In this document: positions 32,879-41,729 of the stretch, piece by piece | Layout: each line of letters opens with the position of its first letter | Position numbering within the stretch: position 1 is the stretch's first letter | Origin: Nocardia cyriacigeorgica NBRC 100375 | GTDB lineage: Bacteria; Actinomycetota; Actinomycetes; Mycobacteriales; Mycobacteriaceae | Assembly: GCF_000308555.1 (NCBI RefSeq) | Contig: NZ_BAFY01000131.1 | Span: 1-56,432, forward strand | Direction: 5' to 3' | DNA: 56,432 nt | The notes under the pieces: generated by a model | What the model was told of the DNA's origin: nothing | Seen by the model: only the letters and a program-made list of their open reading frames with translations | Databases searched by the model: none | Program-made: the position numbers and the translations under genes

Positions 32879-34134
32879 GCGCGGAGGCGGTGGGGCAGGT
32901 GTGGCGTCGGGAGGCGCCGCACGTCCTCACCGCCCTGCTGCGTCGGCACGGCGATCTCGGTGATTGCGAGGACGCCGCGCAGGAGGCGGCCGAGGCCGCT
33001 GCCGTGCAGTGGACGCGAGACGGCCTGCCGGACAATCCGCGTGGCTGGCTGATCCGTGTCGCCTCGCGCCGGCTGATCGATCGGCAGCGCGCCGACCGCA
33101 CCCGTGCCGACCGCGAGGTGGCGGTGGCGCGAGCGCGCCCGGCCGACGACGACCTTGCTCCGCCATCGGACGCCGATCCGTCGGCCGCGAGCGAGGACAC
33201 CCTGCGGCTTTTCCTGCTCTGCTGCCACCCGAGTCTGAGCCGCCCCTCGCAGGTCGCGCTGACCCTGCATGCCGTGGCCGGCCTGGCCACCGCCGAAATC
33301 GCGGCCGCCTATCTGGTGCCGGAACGCACCATGGCGCAGCGACTCTCCCGTGCCCGAGCGGTATTACGCGGCGCGGGAGCCACTTTCGATCTGCCCGGGG
33401 TGGGCGAGCTGCCTGCCCGGATCGCGGCCGTTCTCGACGTCTGCCACCTGATGTTCACCGAGGGACACACCCGTACCGGCGGGACCGCGTTGCTGGATCC
33501 GGGCTTGGCGCGCGAAGCCATTCGCCTCACCCGCCAACTGCACGCTCTGGTGCCCGATCACGATGAAGTGGCCGGGGCTCTGGCGCTCATGCTCCTCACC
33601 CATGCCCGCGCCGGCACCCGCAGCGATCACGGCGAGCTCGTCCCGCTCGCCGAACAAGACCGCACCCGGTGGGATCGCGCGCTGATCGCCGAGGGGGTGC
33701 GGATACTCGAAACCGTCCTGCCGCGCGGCCACGTCGGCCGCTACCAACTCCAGGCCGCCATCGCCGCCGTCCACGCCGAGGCGCCCACCTGGGAATCCAC
33801 CGACTGGCCGCAGATCTGCGTTCTCTACGCGATGCTGTCCCGGATCGCCCCCAGCCCTGTCGTCACCCTCAACCGGGCCGTCGCCCTCGCCATGGCCGCC
33901 GGCCCTGACCAGGGGCTCGCCCTGATCGGCCCCCTGCTGGAGGACCCGGCCATGCGCCGCCACCACCGCACCCACGCCGTCCGCGCCCACCTACTCGAAA
34001 TGACGGGCGAGCACGCGGCGGCCCTGGCGAGCTACGCCGAAGCCGCCCGCCTGACCACGAGCCTGCCGGAACAGCGCTACCTCAACGAGCGGATGCGGCG
34101 CCTGCGGGAGGAATCGGCCGGAGCGGCCGGCTGA
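32875..34134 (+). CDS. ECF-family RNA polymerase sigma factor with C-terminal extension (ECF42-like)
   Basis: A 419-aa sigma factor. Region 2 (about 5-70) includes RRHGDLGDCEDAAQEAAEAAAVQW and DNPRGWLIRVASRRLIDRQRADR. Region 4 (about 105-160) includes LTLHAVAGLATAEIAAAYLVPERTMAQRLSRAR. The C-terminal half (about 175-415) is the DUF6596/TPR-like extension, with HLMFTEGHTRTGG, TRWDRALIAEG, LNRAVALAMAAGP and LEMTGEHAAALASYAEAARLT. No anti-sigma factor is adjacent. In ECF42 proteins the C-terminal domain is required for activity. The ATG overlaps the DGPF gene stop. Confidence 0.92.
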   Translation: MSAEAVGQVWRREAPHVLTALLRRHGDLGDCEDAAQEAAEAAAVQWTRDGLPDNPRGWLIRVASRRLIDRQRADRTRADREVAVARARPADDDLAPPSDADPSAASEDTLRLFLLCCHPSLSRPSQVALTLHAVAGLATAEIAAAYLVPERTMAQRLSRARAVLRGAGATFDLPGVGELPARIAAVLDVCHLMFTEGHTRTGGTALLDPGLAREAIRLTRQLHALVPDHDEVAGALALMLLTHARAGTRSDHGELVPLAEQDRTRWDRALIAEGVRILETVLPRGHVGRYQLQAAIAAVHAEAPTWESTDWPQICVLYAMLSRIAPSPVVTLNRAVALAMAAGPDQGLALIGPLLEDPAMRRHHRTHAVRAHLLEMTGEHAAALASYAEAARLTTSLPEQRYLNERMRRLREESAGAAG

Positions 34135-34254
34135 GTGCACCGAACGTGGCGCTCTGCGCGCTAGCCGGGGAACCCGGGTGCCGCATGCGATCTCGACCGA
34201 GGACGCGCGGTGCGGACCCGGCTGATCTAATGGCGGGATCGGAAGGAGCCGGAA

Positions 34255-35604
34255 GTGCGGGAGTCGACGGGGGATGAGCGCCCGGGTGCGCCGTCGCGGG
34301 CGATCAGCGGGTGGACGACCGCGCTGGTGTGTGTCGCGATCGTGGCCGGCGGGGTGATGGCCGGCGGGTTGTTGCATGAACCGGAGCATGAGCTGACGAC
34401 GGCGCCGCCGACCACGACGAGCGCTTCGCGGCAGCCGGATCGTGAACCGACCTATGTGACTCCGCCGGTCACGTATCCGACGCAGATTCCGGGCTGCCCG
34501 GTGGTGGACCCGCCCGGCGAGGGCGGGGCGTTCGGCTGGGTCTCGACGGGTGAGTCCGAGTACGACAACCCGGCGTATCCGTGGTTCTCCGGGCCCAAGG
34601 CGGTGGCGATGTCGGAGGCGTTGCGTGCGGCGCTGCCGGACGGAGTCGCCATCGACTTCGCGCCCGCCGATCGGTCACTGTTCTTCCAGCCCATCGTCGA
34701 GGCGCCCGAACCGGCGGAACTCGGCGGCTTCACCTCCGCTGACGGCACTGTGCGGCGGGGTGATCGAGCGGGATGGATGTCGGTGACGGTATGGCAGTCG
34801 AACGGTCCGGTCCGGCCATGTGTCGCAGGCGAACTCGATGAACGCCGTCACCTTCCGGACGGCACGACCGTCGATACCCAGGACACGTGGACGGAGACCG
34901 ACGGTGTGCGCACGCTCTCACGCAGCGCCACCGCCTATCTGCCGGACGGCAGTGTGATCGGCGCGTACGCGACCAACGCGGCGGGCGATTCCGGTCCCTC
35001 CGGAGAAGTGCCGCTGACGATCGATGAACTCGTCGCCCTCGTCACCGCCCCCGGGCTCGCTGTGACCGCCCCGGTGCCGCCCGGAACCCCGGGTCCGCCC
35101 GAAGCCTGTCACACCGGTTTCGACGAGACACCGGCCATCGCCGAACCTACCGCTCGCCGCCTGAACGCGGTGCTGGCCGGCATCCGGCTCGACGGCGTGA
35201 CGTTGGATCGTCCGCTGGGTGACCTGCGGCCGGGCGGATGGGACGACGGCGGGCTCTGCCAGACCGTCCATGCCGACGCGGGTGGGCAGCAGTCTCGGCT
35301 CAGTATCACGATCACCACCGGGCACACCGTGCCGGCGGAGACCGAGCCGTCGTCCTCGCTCGGTGATCGAGTCGCCACCCGCCGGACACTGGCCGATGGA
35401 TCGGTCGTGGAAAACGAGGAATCCACGGTAGGCGTGGCGTCACAGTCGGGTGTGCCGGGAACCGAACGGACCCGCAGTGTGACGGTGACCCACCCCTCCG
35501 GTACCAGGATCGAAGTGTCCTCGCGCGCCGACGATCCCGGGCAACCATTGCCGGCGGCCCAGCTCGAAACCATCGCTCTGACTCCCGGCCTGGAGGCGTC
35601 GTAA
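34255..35604 (+). CDS. membrane-anchored extracytoplasmic protein of unknown function
   Basis: A 449-aa protein with a short basic N-terminus, one membrane segment at about 21-41 (TALVCVAIVAGGVMAGGLL), a Thr/Pro-rich linker and a large extracytoplasmic region. Cysteines at [20 protein letters not shown] and GLCQTV could form two disulfides and hint at two related halves (about 60-250 and 260-449). No catalytic motif recognised. GAAGGAG is 7 bases before GTG 34255. TAATG overlap with the next gene shows coupling. 34135-34254 holds no other clear feature. Confidence 0.75.
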   Translation: MRESTGDERPGAPSRAISGWTTALVCVAIVAGGVMAGGLLHEPEHELTTAPPTTTSASRQPDREPTYVTPPVTYPTQIPGCPVVDPPGEGGAFGWVSTGESEYDNPAYPWFSGPKAVAMSEALRAALPDGVAIDFAPADRSLFFQPIVEAPEPAELGGFTSADGTVRRGDRAGWMSVTVWQSNGPVRPCVAGELDERRHLPDGTTVDTQDTWTETDGVRTLSRSATAYLPDGSVIGAYATNAAGDSGPSGEVPLTIDELVALVTAPGLAVTAPVPPGTPGPPEACHTGFDETPAIAEPTARRLNAVLAGIRLDGVTLDRPLGDLRPGGWDDGGLCQTVHADAGGQQSRLSITITTGHTVPAETEPSSSLGDRVATRRTLADGSVVENEESTVGVASQSGVPGTERTRSVTVTHPSGTRIEVSSRADDPGQPLPAAQLETIALTPGLEAS

Positions 35605-36992
35605 TGGCGTGGGCCCCTGGCGTTCGCAATCTCGTCCTCGCCGCCGTCGCCGCAGTCGTCACCAGCGCCGGCGCGGCGGCGGTACTGATGTCTCCGGACG
35701 ACACGACCCGCAAGATCACCGGAACCAATGCCGCGGCACCGGGCCTTGGCTGGTCGATCGAGGCCGCCGCGATCTACGGCGCGTCCGCCGCCGAGTTCCG
35801 CGATCCGGTCGGCGGCACCGAATTCGACTATGCCGGTCCGGGTTTCGTCGACGGCGGTGACACGCTGGTGACGGTGATCGGTGTCGCCGACCACGACGCG
35901 ATGACATTGGGTGATCCGAAACTCTACGGTTTCGACGCCGCGACCGGTGCGAAGAAGTGGGAGGCCCCCGCGGCCGGTCTCGGCGGTTGCGCCGGCGAAC
36001 CGGTCGCCGGCATGCTCGTCTGCCATACCGGTTTCTCCGCACAGGATTCCGCGCTCATCGGGTTCGACATCGCCGACGGAACGGTGATCCGCACGCCGCT
36101 GGACTGGTCCGTCTTCGCGCTGGCCGCCACCGGAGATCGCCTCTATGTCGCGGAGGGCGACGTCGAATCCGATGATGTGCGGGTGCATTCGGGCAGCATC
36201 GCCGACCCCGACGCCCACTGGTCCCGGCCGTTCGCCATGGGCACTTCCTGGGAAGACCTGCCGTGGGATGCGCTCGATGTCACGCACGGCCAGGGCGTGT
36301 TCACCCTCGGCGCCGAGGCGGCCGGCTTCGACCTGCGCACCGGCGAAACCAGCTGGACCGCGCGGCTCGACGGATGTTCGCACACCACGCCGGTGACCGA
36401 CGCCCTCGTTGTGCGCACCGACACCACGTGCGATGAGCACGCGGTCAGCACCACCGACCTACTCGACCGCACCGGCCGCACCCTCGTCAGCACCGACCGC
36501 CCAGGCGTGCAGGCGGTGACCTTCGACCGCCCCGCCGACACGACGCCGATCCTGCTGGGCGACGCCGCCTACGACCGCCGCGACGGAAGCCTCCGCTGGA
36601 CCAGCCCCGACCTGCTCTACACCACACCCGACGGCAGCGCCGTCGACACCACCGCGATCGCCGTTCTGGGTGATATCGCCCTGCTGCACGACCCCGTCGC
36701 CGCGACCATGTCCGGCCTTGACCTGCGCACCGGAAAACTCCTGTGGCGCACCCCGTACGACCGCCACGGCACCATCCACGACTCGGACAACGGCCCGGCG
36801 GTGTTCACCGACTCGAACGGCATCTACGCCGTCGACCCGGCCACCGGCGACATCGTCTGGGAAACACCGTTTCGCGCCATCGACGCCGACCTCGACGCGC
36901 TCGCCGGCGACGGCGAACTCACCGCGACGGGCGACGGCCGCTATGTCTTCGCGTCGGCGCGCACCATGATCGGCCTACGGCCCCTCGACTAG
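35604..36992 (+). CDS. secreted or anchored PQQ-like beta-propeller protein
   Basis: A 462-aa protein with an N-terminal signal anchor (about 8-29, NLVLAAVAAVVTSAGAAAVL) and repeated propeller blades of the PQQ/BamB type. Examples are LYGFDAATGAKKWEAP, GFDLRTGETSWTARL, GLDLRTGKLLWRTPY and IYAVDPATGDIVWETPF. Catalytic PQQ residues are not evident; a protein-binding or scaffold role with the upstream gene is more likely. Its ATG overlaps the upstream stop by one base. Confidence 0.8.
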   Translation: MAWAPGVRNLVLAAVAAVVTSAGAAAVLMSPDDTTRKITGTNAAAPGLGWSIEAAAIYGASAAEFRDPVGGTEFDYAGPGFVDGGDTLVTVIGVADHDAMTLGDPKLYGFDAATGAKKWEAPAAGLGGCAGEPVAGMLVCHTGFSAQDSALIGFDIADGTVIRTPLDWSVFALAATGDRLYVAEGDVESDDVRVHSGSIADPDAHWSRPFAMGTSWEDLPWDALDVTHGQGVFTLGAEAAGFDLRTGETSWTARLDGCSHTTPVTDALVVRTDTTCDEHAVSTTDLLDRTGRTLVSTDRPGVQAVTFDRPADTTPILLGDAAYDRRDGSLRWTSPDLLYTTPDGSAVDTTAIAVLGDIALLHDPVAATMSGLDLRTGKLLWRTPYDRHGTIHDSDNGPAVFTDSNGIYAVDPATGDIVWETPFRAIDADLDALAGDGELTATGDGRYVFASARTMIGLRPLD

Positions 36993-37087
36993 CGGCCGGC
37001 GGCCCAGGGCATTGGGGTCTTCCGCGGGCCGCTGGCCATCCTTAGCCTTCGACGTGGTCGGGAATCCGGCACGACTTGGAGGTCATC

Positions 37088-37315
37088 TTGAAACGAACGT
37101 TCGCCGCGGTAGCCGTCACCGCCGCACTCCTGCCGGCGGCCCAGCTCGCCACCTCGGCGCCCGCCGCCGCGGCACCGCGCCAGGCGTTCGTCGACGGCCC
37201 GATGCTCGGCTCCGCCGATGTCGGCTGCGGTGCGCACGGATGCACGAGCCCGCTGGTGAAATTCCTGCTGATCGACCTGCCCGTGCTGCTCGGCTCCGGT
37301 TCGGCCGGTTCCTAG
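37088..37315 (+). CDS. small secreted protein
   Basis: A 75-aa protein starting at TTG 37088 (GGAGG five bases upstream): MKRTFAAVAVTAALLPAAQLATSAPAAAAPRQA is a clear Sec signal peptide with an A-x-A site. The mature part has about 42 residues and two cysteines (VGCGAHGCTS). Function unknown. Confidence 0.7.
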   Translation: MKRTFAAVAVTAALLPAAQLATSAPAAAAPRQAFVDGPMLGSADVGCGAHGCTSPLVKFLLIDLPVLLGSGSAGS

Positions 37316-37319
37316 CGGA

Positions 37320-37336
37320 CCGATCCCCGGGATCGG
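37320..37336. terminator. possible bidirectional hairpin between convergent genes
   Basis: CCGATCC (37320-37326), 3-base loop, GGATCGG (37330-37336), between the small secreted protein and the convergent esterase. Confidence 0.4.
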
Positions 37337-37357
37337 GGTGTGGCGGCCGAATAGCGA

Positions 37358-38398
37358 CTACTCGGCCAGTGCGGTGCGGAACAACTCCCACGACCGGTGT
37401 AGGTCCTGTTCCCAGTACCCCCACGAATGCGTTCCGGTGTCGCGGAAATCGAAGGTGGCGGGAATGGCGAGTTCCTGGAAGCGGTCGCGCAGGCGTTGGG
37501 TGCAGACGTTGGTGACTTGTTCCAGCGGTGCGCCGAACACGAGCTGGTAGGCGAGGGAGAGCGGGTCGCCCGCGGCGGGCAGATTGTCGAGCGGGCCGGG
37601 TAGGCCGGTGCCGGTGGCGACATAGATGGCGGTGTCGCGCAGGTCGGCGGCGTGCAGGTAGGGGTCTTTGGCGGCCCAGACCTCGCGGCTGGCGCCCCAC
37701 ATGTTCGCCGGATTTCCGCCATTGCTGGCGACCACCGCGGTGATCAGGGCGCGGCCACTCAGATCGCTGGTCTGCACGCACCCGCTGTAGGACCCGATGG
37801 CCTGGTACAGGTCAGGAGCTGCGAGAGCCAGCTGGAAGACCGCGGTGCCCGCCATGGAAATTCCGGCGATGGCGTTCTTACCGGTCCCGTGGAAGGCGCT
37901 GTCGATGATCGGCGGCAATTCCTCGGTGAGGAATGTGGTCCAGCGTTGTTTGCCCAGCACCGGGTCGTCGGCGCGCCAGTCGGTGAAATAGCTACCGCGC
38001 CCGCCCATCGGGACCACGAGGGTCACCTGTTCGGTGGCGAAGAAATCGGCGATATCGGTGGCGTTGGTCCAGTTCCGGTCGGCGCCACCGTCGGCGCCGT
38101 TGAGCAGATACAGCACCGGCGCCGGTTCGGAATCGCGAGGCGCCGGACGCACTTTCACGGTGATGTCGGCGTTCATCGCGGTCGAATGCACACGCACATC
38201 GAGGAATTCGCCGTCGCCGCGGCTCATCGCGACGATGCGGGACCCATCGGGTGCCTGCTGGGTCGCGGACGGAGTCGGTATCTCGGGCGCGCCCGAGGCA
38301 ATCGCCGATTCGCCGGCCGTGCACAGCGCGGCGACCACCGTCAAGGGCATCAGCACGCTCATCGCCCGCCACCGGATGCGGCTGGAACCGATGCTCAC
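37358..38398 (-). CDS. antigen-85/esterase-D-like secreted alpha/beta hydrolase
   Basis: A 346-aa exported hydrolase of the mycolyltransferase-like esterase family. There is an N-terminal signal peptide (about 1-35). Then come YLLNGADGGADRNWTN and the nucleophile Ser181 in AGISMAGTAVF. Catalytic His324 lies in DTGTHSWGYWEQDL, the characteristic antigen-85 motif. Such proteins transfer mycolates to trehalose or arabinogalactan in mycolata; whether this copy is a mycolyltransferase or simple esterase is open. Monocistronic on the minus strand. Confidence 0.88.
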   Translation of the reverse strand: MSIGSSRIRWRAMSVLMPLTVVAALCTAGESAIASGAPEIPTPSATQQAPDGSRIVAMSRGDGEFLDVRVHSTAMNADITVKVRPAPRDSEPAPVLYLLNGADGGADRNWTNATDIADFFATEQVTLVVPMGGRGSYFTDWRADDPVLGKQRWTTFLTEELPPIIDSAFHGTGKNAIAGISMAGTAVFQLALAAPDLYQAIGSYSGCVQTSDLSGRALITAVVASNGGNPANMWGASREVWAAKDPYLHAADLRDTAIYVATGTGLPGPLDNLPAAGDPLSLAYQLVFGAPLEQVTNVCTQRLRDRFQELAIPATFDFRDTGTHSWGYWEQDLHRSWELFRTALAE

Positions 38399-38553
38399 CG
38401 GACACCTCCGAATAGGCCTGTCGCTGGCACCGACGGTAGGGGAGCGTGAGCCGGATGAACGGCGATCGAGGATTTGTTGGGAACCTCGCCAGAACAGCGA
38501 GAATCCGGCTGGGTCGCATCACAACGCGCGTGCCGGACTGCCCGCGTCGAGGT

Positions 38554-39135
38554 TCAGGAACGACTTTCCGCGAGTACGTCGGCCAGCGCGCGGGTGCCTT
38601 TCGCGATCTCGGTTGCCATCTCCAGGTCCAGGCGCACTTCGAGATCCGGATCGTCGGCCGCGCCGTCGTGATGGGTGAGACCGGTCTCGTCGATCATGTA
38701 GTGGAAGCTCGTGTCGCCGATGTGCACGGTGACCGTCCCGCTCGGCATCACCTCCGCGACGGCCCGCCCGAGCGGCAACGCGAACCAGTGCGCGCGCACC
38801 GCGTCGGTGCTGCGGCGCTCGCCCAGCAGCGGCGTCCCCCAGACCGACAGCGCTTCCAGCACCGGGCGCAGTTCCGCGCCGGTATCGGTGAGCTCGTACA
38901 GTGCGGTCGTCGCGCGCGGCCCGACCCGGCGCTTGGTGAGAATCCCGTCGCGTTCGAGGTCCTTGAGCCGGGCGGCGAGGACATCGGTGCTGATGCCCGG
39001 CAGGTCGGCGAACAGATCGCTGTAACGGCGCGGGCCCGCGGTGAGTTCGCGCACTACCAGCAGATTCCAGCGGTCCCCGACGATCTCGAGCGCGCGGCTC
39101 ACCGCACAGTGGTGGTCGTAACTTCGGCGTGGCAC
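38554..39135 (-). CDS. HxlR-family transcriptional regulator with C-terminal sterol-carrier-like domain
   Basis: A 193-aa protein. The N-terminal MarR-like winged helix of the HxlR family is at about 1-100 (CAVSRALEIVGDRWNLLVVRELTAGPRRYSDLFADLPGISTDVLAARLKDLERDGIL). The C-terminal domain of about 90 residues (VTVHIGDTSFHYMIDETG) resembles SCP-2-type ligand pockets found in this subgroup. It diverges from the aminotransferase at 39228, and inverted repeats of HxlR type lie between them. The single cysteine (Cys10) is placed as in redox-sensing relatives; sensing is inference. Confidence 0.9.
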   Translation of the reverse strand: MPRRSYDHHCAVSRALEIVGDRWNLLVVRELTAGPRRYSDLFADLPGISTDVLAARLKDLERDGILTKRRVGPRATTALYELTDTGAELRPVLEALSVWGTPLLGERRSTDAVRAHWFALPLGRAVAEVMPSGTVTVHIGDTSFHYMIDETGLTHHDGAADDPDLEVRLDLEMATEIAKGTRALADVLAESRS

Positions 39136-39154
39136 CCGGCCACTCTAACGCAGG

Positions 39155-39193
39155 ACTTGGAAAATCAAAGTGCATACTTGGGATTTCCAAGTA
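39155..39193. promoter_or_regulatory. HxlR-type operator between regulator and aminotransferase
   Basis: TACTTGG (39175-39181), a 5-base spacer and CCAAGTA (39187-39193) form a perfect inverted repeat. An extra ACTTGG half-site with a following AAAATC is at 39155-39166, itself inverted relative to GATTTCCAAGT. HxlR proteins bind GTACTT-like inverted repeats, so this is the expected operator. Confidence 0.7.
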
Positions 39194-39227
39194 CAGTAGC
39201 GGCAGCCGTTTCGAGAAGAGGATGTCC

Positions 39228-40439
39228 ATGCAGGTCAAGCAGTCGAGCAAGTTGTCGGGAGTGTCGTACGAGATTCGCGGCCCGGTGGCCGAGCATGCCG
39301 CGCGCCTGGAAGCCGAGGGGCATCACGTCGTCAAACTCAATACTGGCAACCCGCTGCCGTTCGGGTTCGAAGCACCCGACGAGATCTTGCAGGACATCGT
39401 GCGGACGCTGCCGAATTCGAGTGGTTACTCGAGTTCCAAAGGGCTGCTGTCGGCTCGGCGCGCGGTCGTGCAGTACTACCAGACGCTCGGACTGCCCGAT
39501 GTCGACGTCGAGGAGGTATTCCTCGGCAACGGCGTCTCCGAACTGATCATGATGGCCATGACGGCGCTGCTGGAAAACGGCGACGAAGTGCTGGTTCCCG
39601 CACCGGATTTCCCGCTGTGGACCGCCGCCACCGCGCTCAACGGCGGCAGGGCCGTGCACTATATGTGCGACGAATCCGCCGACTGGTTCCCCGACGTCGC
39701 CGATATCGAGTCCAAGGTCACCGAACGCACCCGCGCGATCGTCATCATCAACCCGAACAACCCCACCGGCGCGGTGTATTCGCAAGAGGTCCTGCGCGAG
39801 ATCCTGGAAGTGGCGCGGCGCCACAACCTGATCGTGTTCTCCGATGAGATCTACGACAAGATCTACTACGACGGCGGCACCCACACCGCGACCGCCGCCC
39901 TTGCCCCCGACCTGCTGTGCCTGACCTTCTCGGGCCTGTCGAAGGGCTACCGCTGCGCCGGTTTCCGGTCCGGCTGGATGGTGGTGTCGGGTCCCACCCA
40001 GCACGCCGCGAACTACCTGGAGGGGCTGACCATGCTCGCCGGGCTGCGCCTGTGCGCGAATGTGCCGGGCCAGCAGGTGATTCAGGCCGCGCTCGGCGGG
40101 CATCAGAGCATCTACGATCTCACCCTGCCCGGTGGACGGTTGCGTGAGCAGCGCGATCGCGCGTGGGAGGCGCTCAACGCCATCCCGGGCATTTCCTGTG
40201 TGAAGCCCAAGGGCGCGCTCTACGCGTTCCCCAAGATCGACCTGGACGTGTACCCGATCGTCGACGACGAGAAGCTGGTGCTCGATCTGCTGCTGCAAGA
40301 GAAGCTGCACATCGTGCAGGGCACCGGCTTCAATTGGCCGCGGCCGGATCACTTCCGCATCGTCACCCTGCCGCACGCCGACGACCTCGAGGCCATCATC
40401 GAGCGGATCGGGCGGTTCCTGGCCACCTACCGGCAGTAG
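39228..40439 (+). CDS. PLP-dependent aminotransferase (AlaA-like, class I/II)
   Basis: A 403-aa fold-type I aminotransferase close to glutamate-pyruvate aminotransferase AlaA. Landmarks are KLNTGNPLPFGFEAPDEI, SSGYSSSKGLLSARRAV, NPNNPTGAVYS, FSDEIYDKIYYDGGTH, the PLP-lysine segment FSGLSKGYRCAGFRSGWM, and HFRIVTLP near the end. It would make alanine from pyruvate with glutamate, or the reverse. ATG 39228 is used because AGAGG is 7 bases upstream; ATG 39222 overlaps that site. Divergent from the HxlR gene and likely its target. Confidence 0.92.
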   Translation: MQVKQSSKLSGVSYEIRGPVAEHAARLEAEGHHVVKLNTGNPLPFGFEAPDEILQDIVRTLPNSSGYSSSKGLLSARRAVVQYYQTLGLPDVDVEEVFLGNGVSELIMMAMTALLENGDEVLVPAPDFPLWTAATALNGGRAVHYMCDESADWFPDVADIESKVTERTRAIVIINPNNPTGAVYSQEVLREILEVARRHNLIVFSDEIYDKIYYDGGTHTATAALAPDLLCLTFSGLSKGYRCAGFRSGWMVVSGPTQHAANYLEGLTMLAGLRLCANVPGQQVIQAALGGHQSIYDLTLPGGRLREQRDRAWEALNAIPGISCVKPKGALYAFPKIDLDVYPIVDDEKLVLDLLLQEKLHIVQGTGFNWPRPDHFRIVTLPHADDLEAIIERIGRFLATYRQ

Positions 40440-40541
40440 AGGCCGAGCGAGAACCGGCCGCGGGCCCGCACCGCGATATGTCGACGCGCCGCCGCCTCGA
40501 TGATCGCGGGTTTGCCGCCGCCCACCCATACGATCGACCCC

Positions 40542-41393
40542 ATGAGCGAGCTGATCGCAGTCAGTGGGGCGACGGGGGCGATCGGGGGACGGGTGGCGCG
40601 CCGGCTGGCGGCCGAAGGCATCGAGCAGCGGCTGCTCGGCCGCAATGCCGCCCGGGCGCCGCAGCTGCCCGGCGCGCATTTCGTCGCCGCGGATTACGCC
40701 GATCCGGCGAGTGTGCGCGAGGCGCTCGCGGGGGTGGGCACCTTCCTGTTCGTCTCGGCGAGCGAGTCACGCGACCGAGCCGATCAGCAGCGGGCAGTGG
40801 TCGGCGCAGCGGTCGACGCCGGTGTGCGCCGCATCGTCTACGTCTCCTTCGTCGGCGCCGCGCCCGAGTGCACCTTCACCTTCGGCCGCGACCACTGGTG
40901 GACCGAGCAGGAAATCCGTTCCAGCGGCCTGGATTTCACCTTCCTGCGGGACAACTTCTACCAGGACATGCTGCCCTTGCTGGTCGGCGAGGACGGTGTC
41001 ATCCGGGGTCCCGCCGGTGACGGCCGGATCGGCGCCGTCGCCCGCGACGATGTCGCCGACGTCGCGACGGCAGTGCTCACCGGCACCGGCCACGACGGCC
41101 ACACCTACGACGTGACCGGCCCGCGCGCCATCACCCTGACCGAAGCCGCCGCCATGATCACCGACGTGACCGGCCGCACCGTCACCTACCACGCCGAATC
41201 CCTGGACGAGGCGTATGCGAGCCGGGCGGGTTACGGCGCCGAGGACTGGGAGGTCGCCGGCTGGGTGAGCTCCTATCAGGCCATGGCCACCGGCGAGCTG
41301 GACGTCGTCACCGATACCGTGCCCCGGCTCACCGGCCACCCCGCCAAGGATTTCGCCGAACTGCTGGCCGAAACCGCACCGCACGCGCAGTGA
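40542..41393 (+). CDS. NmrA-like SDR family NAD(P)-binding protein
   Basis: A 283-aa atypical short-chain dehydrogenase. The N-terminal VSGATGAIGGRVARRLAAEG carries the GxxGxxG dinucleotide motif, and YVSFVGAAPECTFTFGRDHWWTEQEIRSSGLDFTFLRDNFY is typical of NmrA/QorB-like quinone oxidoreductases. It binds NAD(P)H and may reduce quinones or act as a redox sensor. ATG 40542 is chosen at the start of the Rossmann fold. No strong ribosome-binding site is seen. Confidence 0.88.
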   Translation: MSELIAVSGATGAIGGRVARRLAAEGIEQRLLGRNAARAPQLPGAHFVAADYADPASVREALAGVGTFLFVSASESRDRADQQRAVVGAAVDAGVRRIVYVSFVGAAPECTFTFGRDHWWTEQEIRSSGLDFTFLRDNFYQDMLPLLVGEDGVIRGPAGDGRIGAVARDDVADVATAVLTGTGHDGHTYDVTGPRAITLTEAAAMITDVTGRTVTYHAESLDEAYASRAGYGAEDWEVAGWVSSYQAMATGELDVVTDTVPRLTGHPAKDFAELLAETAPHAQ

Positions 41394-41729
41394 GGATGCC
41401 TGCCCGGTTGCTCCCGGATAGCCACGCGCCGAGGACGAACCGCGTAAGCTGACGCCCAGTTGCCGAAGCACTGGCACAGGTGGGCGAGTACCTGCGGATC
41501 GCGGTCGCCGAGAGTTTCCCACCGGGTGGGTGGGCGCCGTCGAACGCACTGATCGCCCGCCGCTACCGGGGAGTCGCGCGGCGGAGCCGGATCGCGCCGG
41601 GCACCGTGCGGATCCCGAGGGCAAGCGGAAGGTGCGAGCCGAAAGGAGTGTCGCGTTGTGCAGCAGGCGCCGGCCACGGCCCGCCGGCGCGGATGACCGC
41701 AGTCGGTAACGCCGAGATGGGATGTGACC
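41394..41729 (+). other. 336-base intergenic stretch before the Clp ATPase
   Basis: No convincing gene. Its only notable element is a 12-codon frame (GTG 41658 to TGA 41696, MQQAPATARRRG) preceded by AAAGGAG, which could be a leader peptide. I see no HspR-type inverted repeat. Confidence 0.4.
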
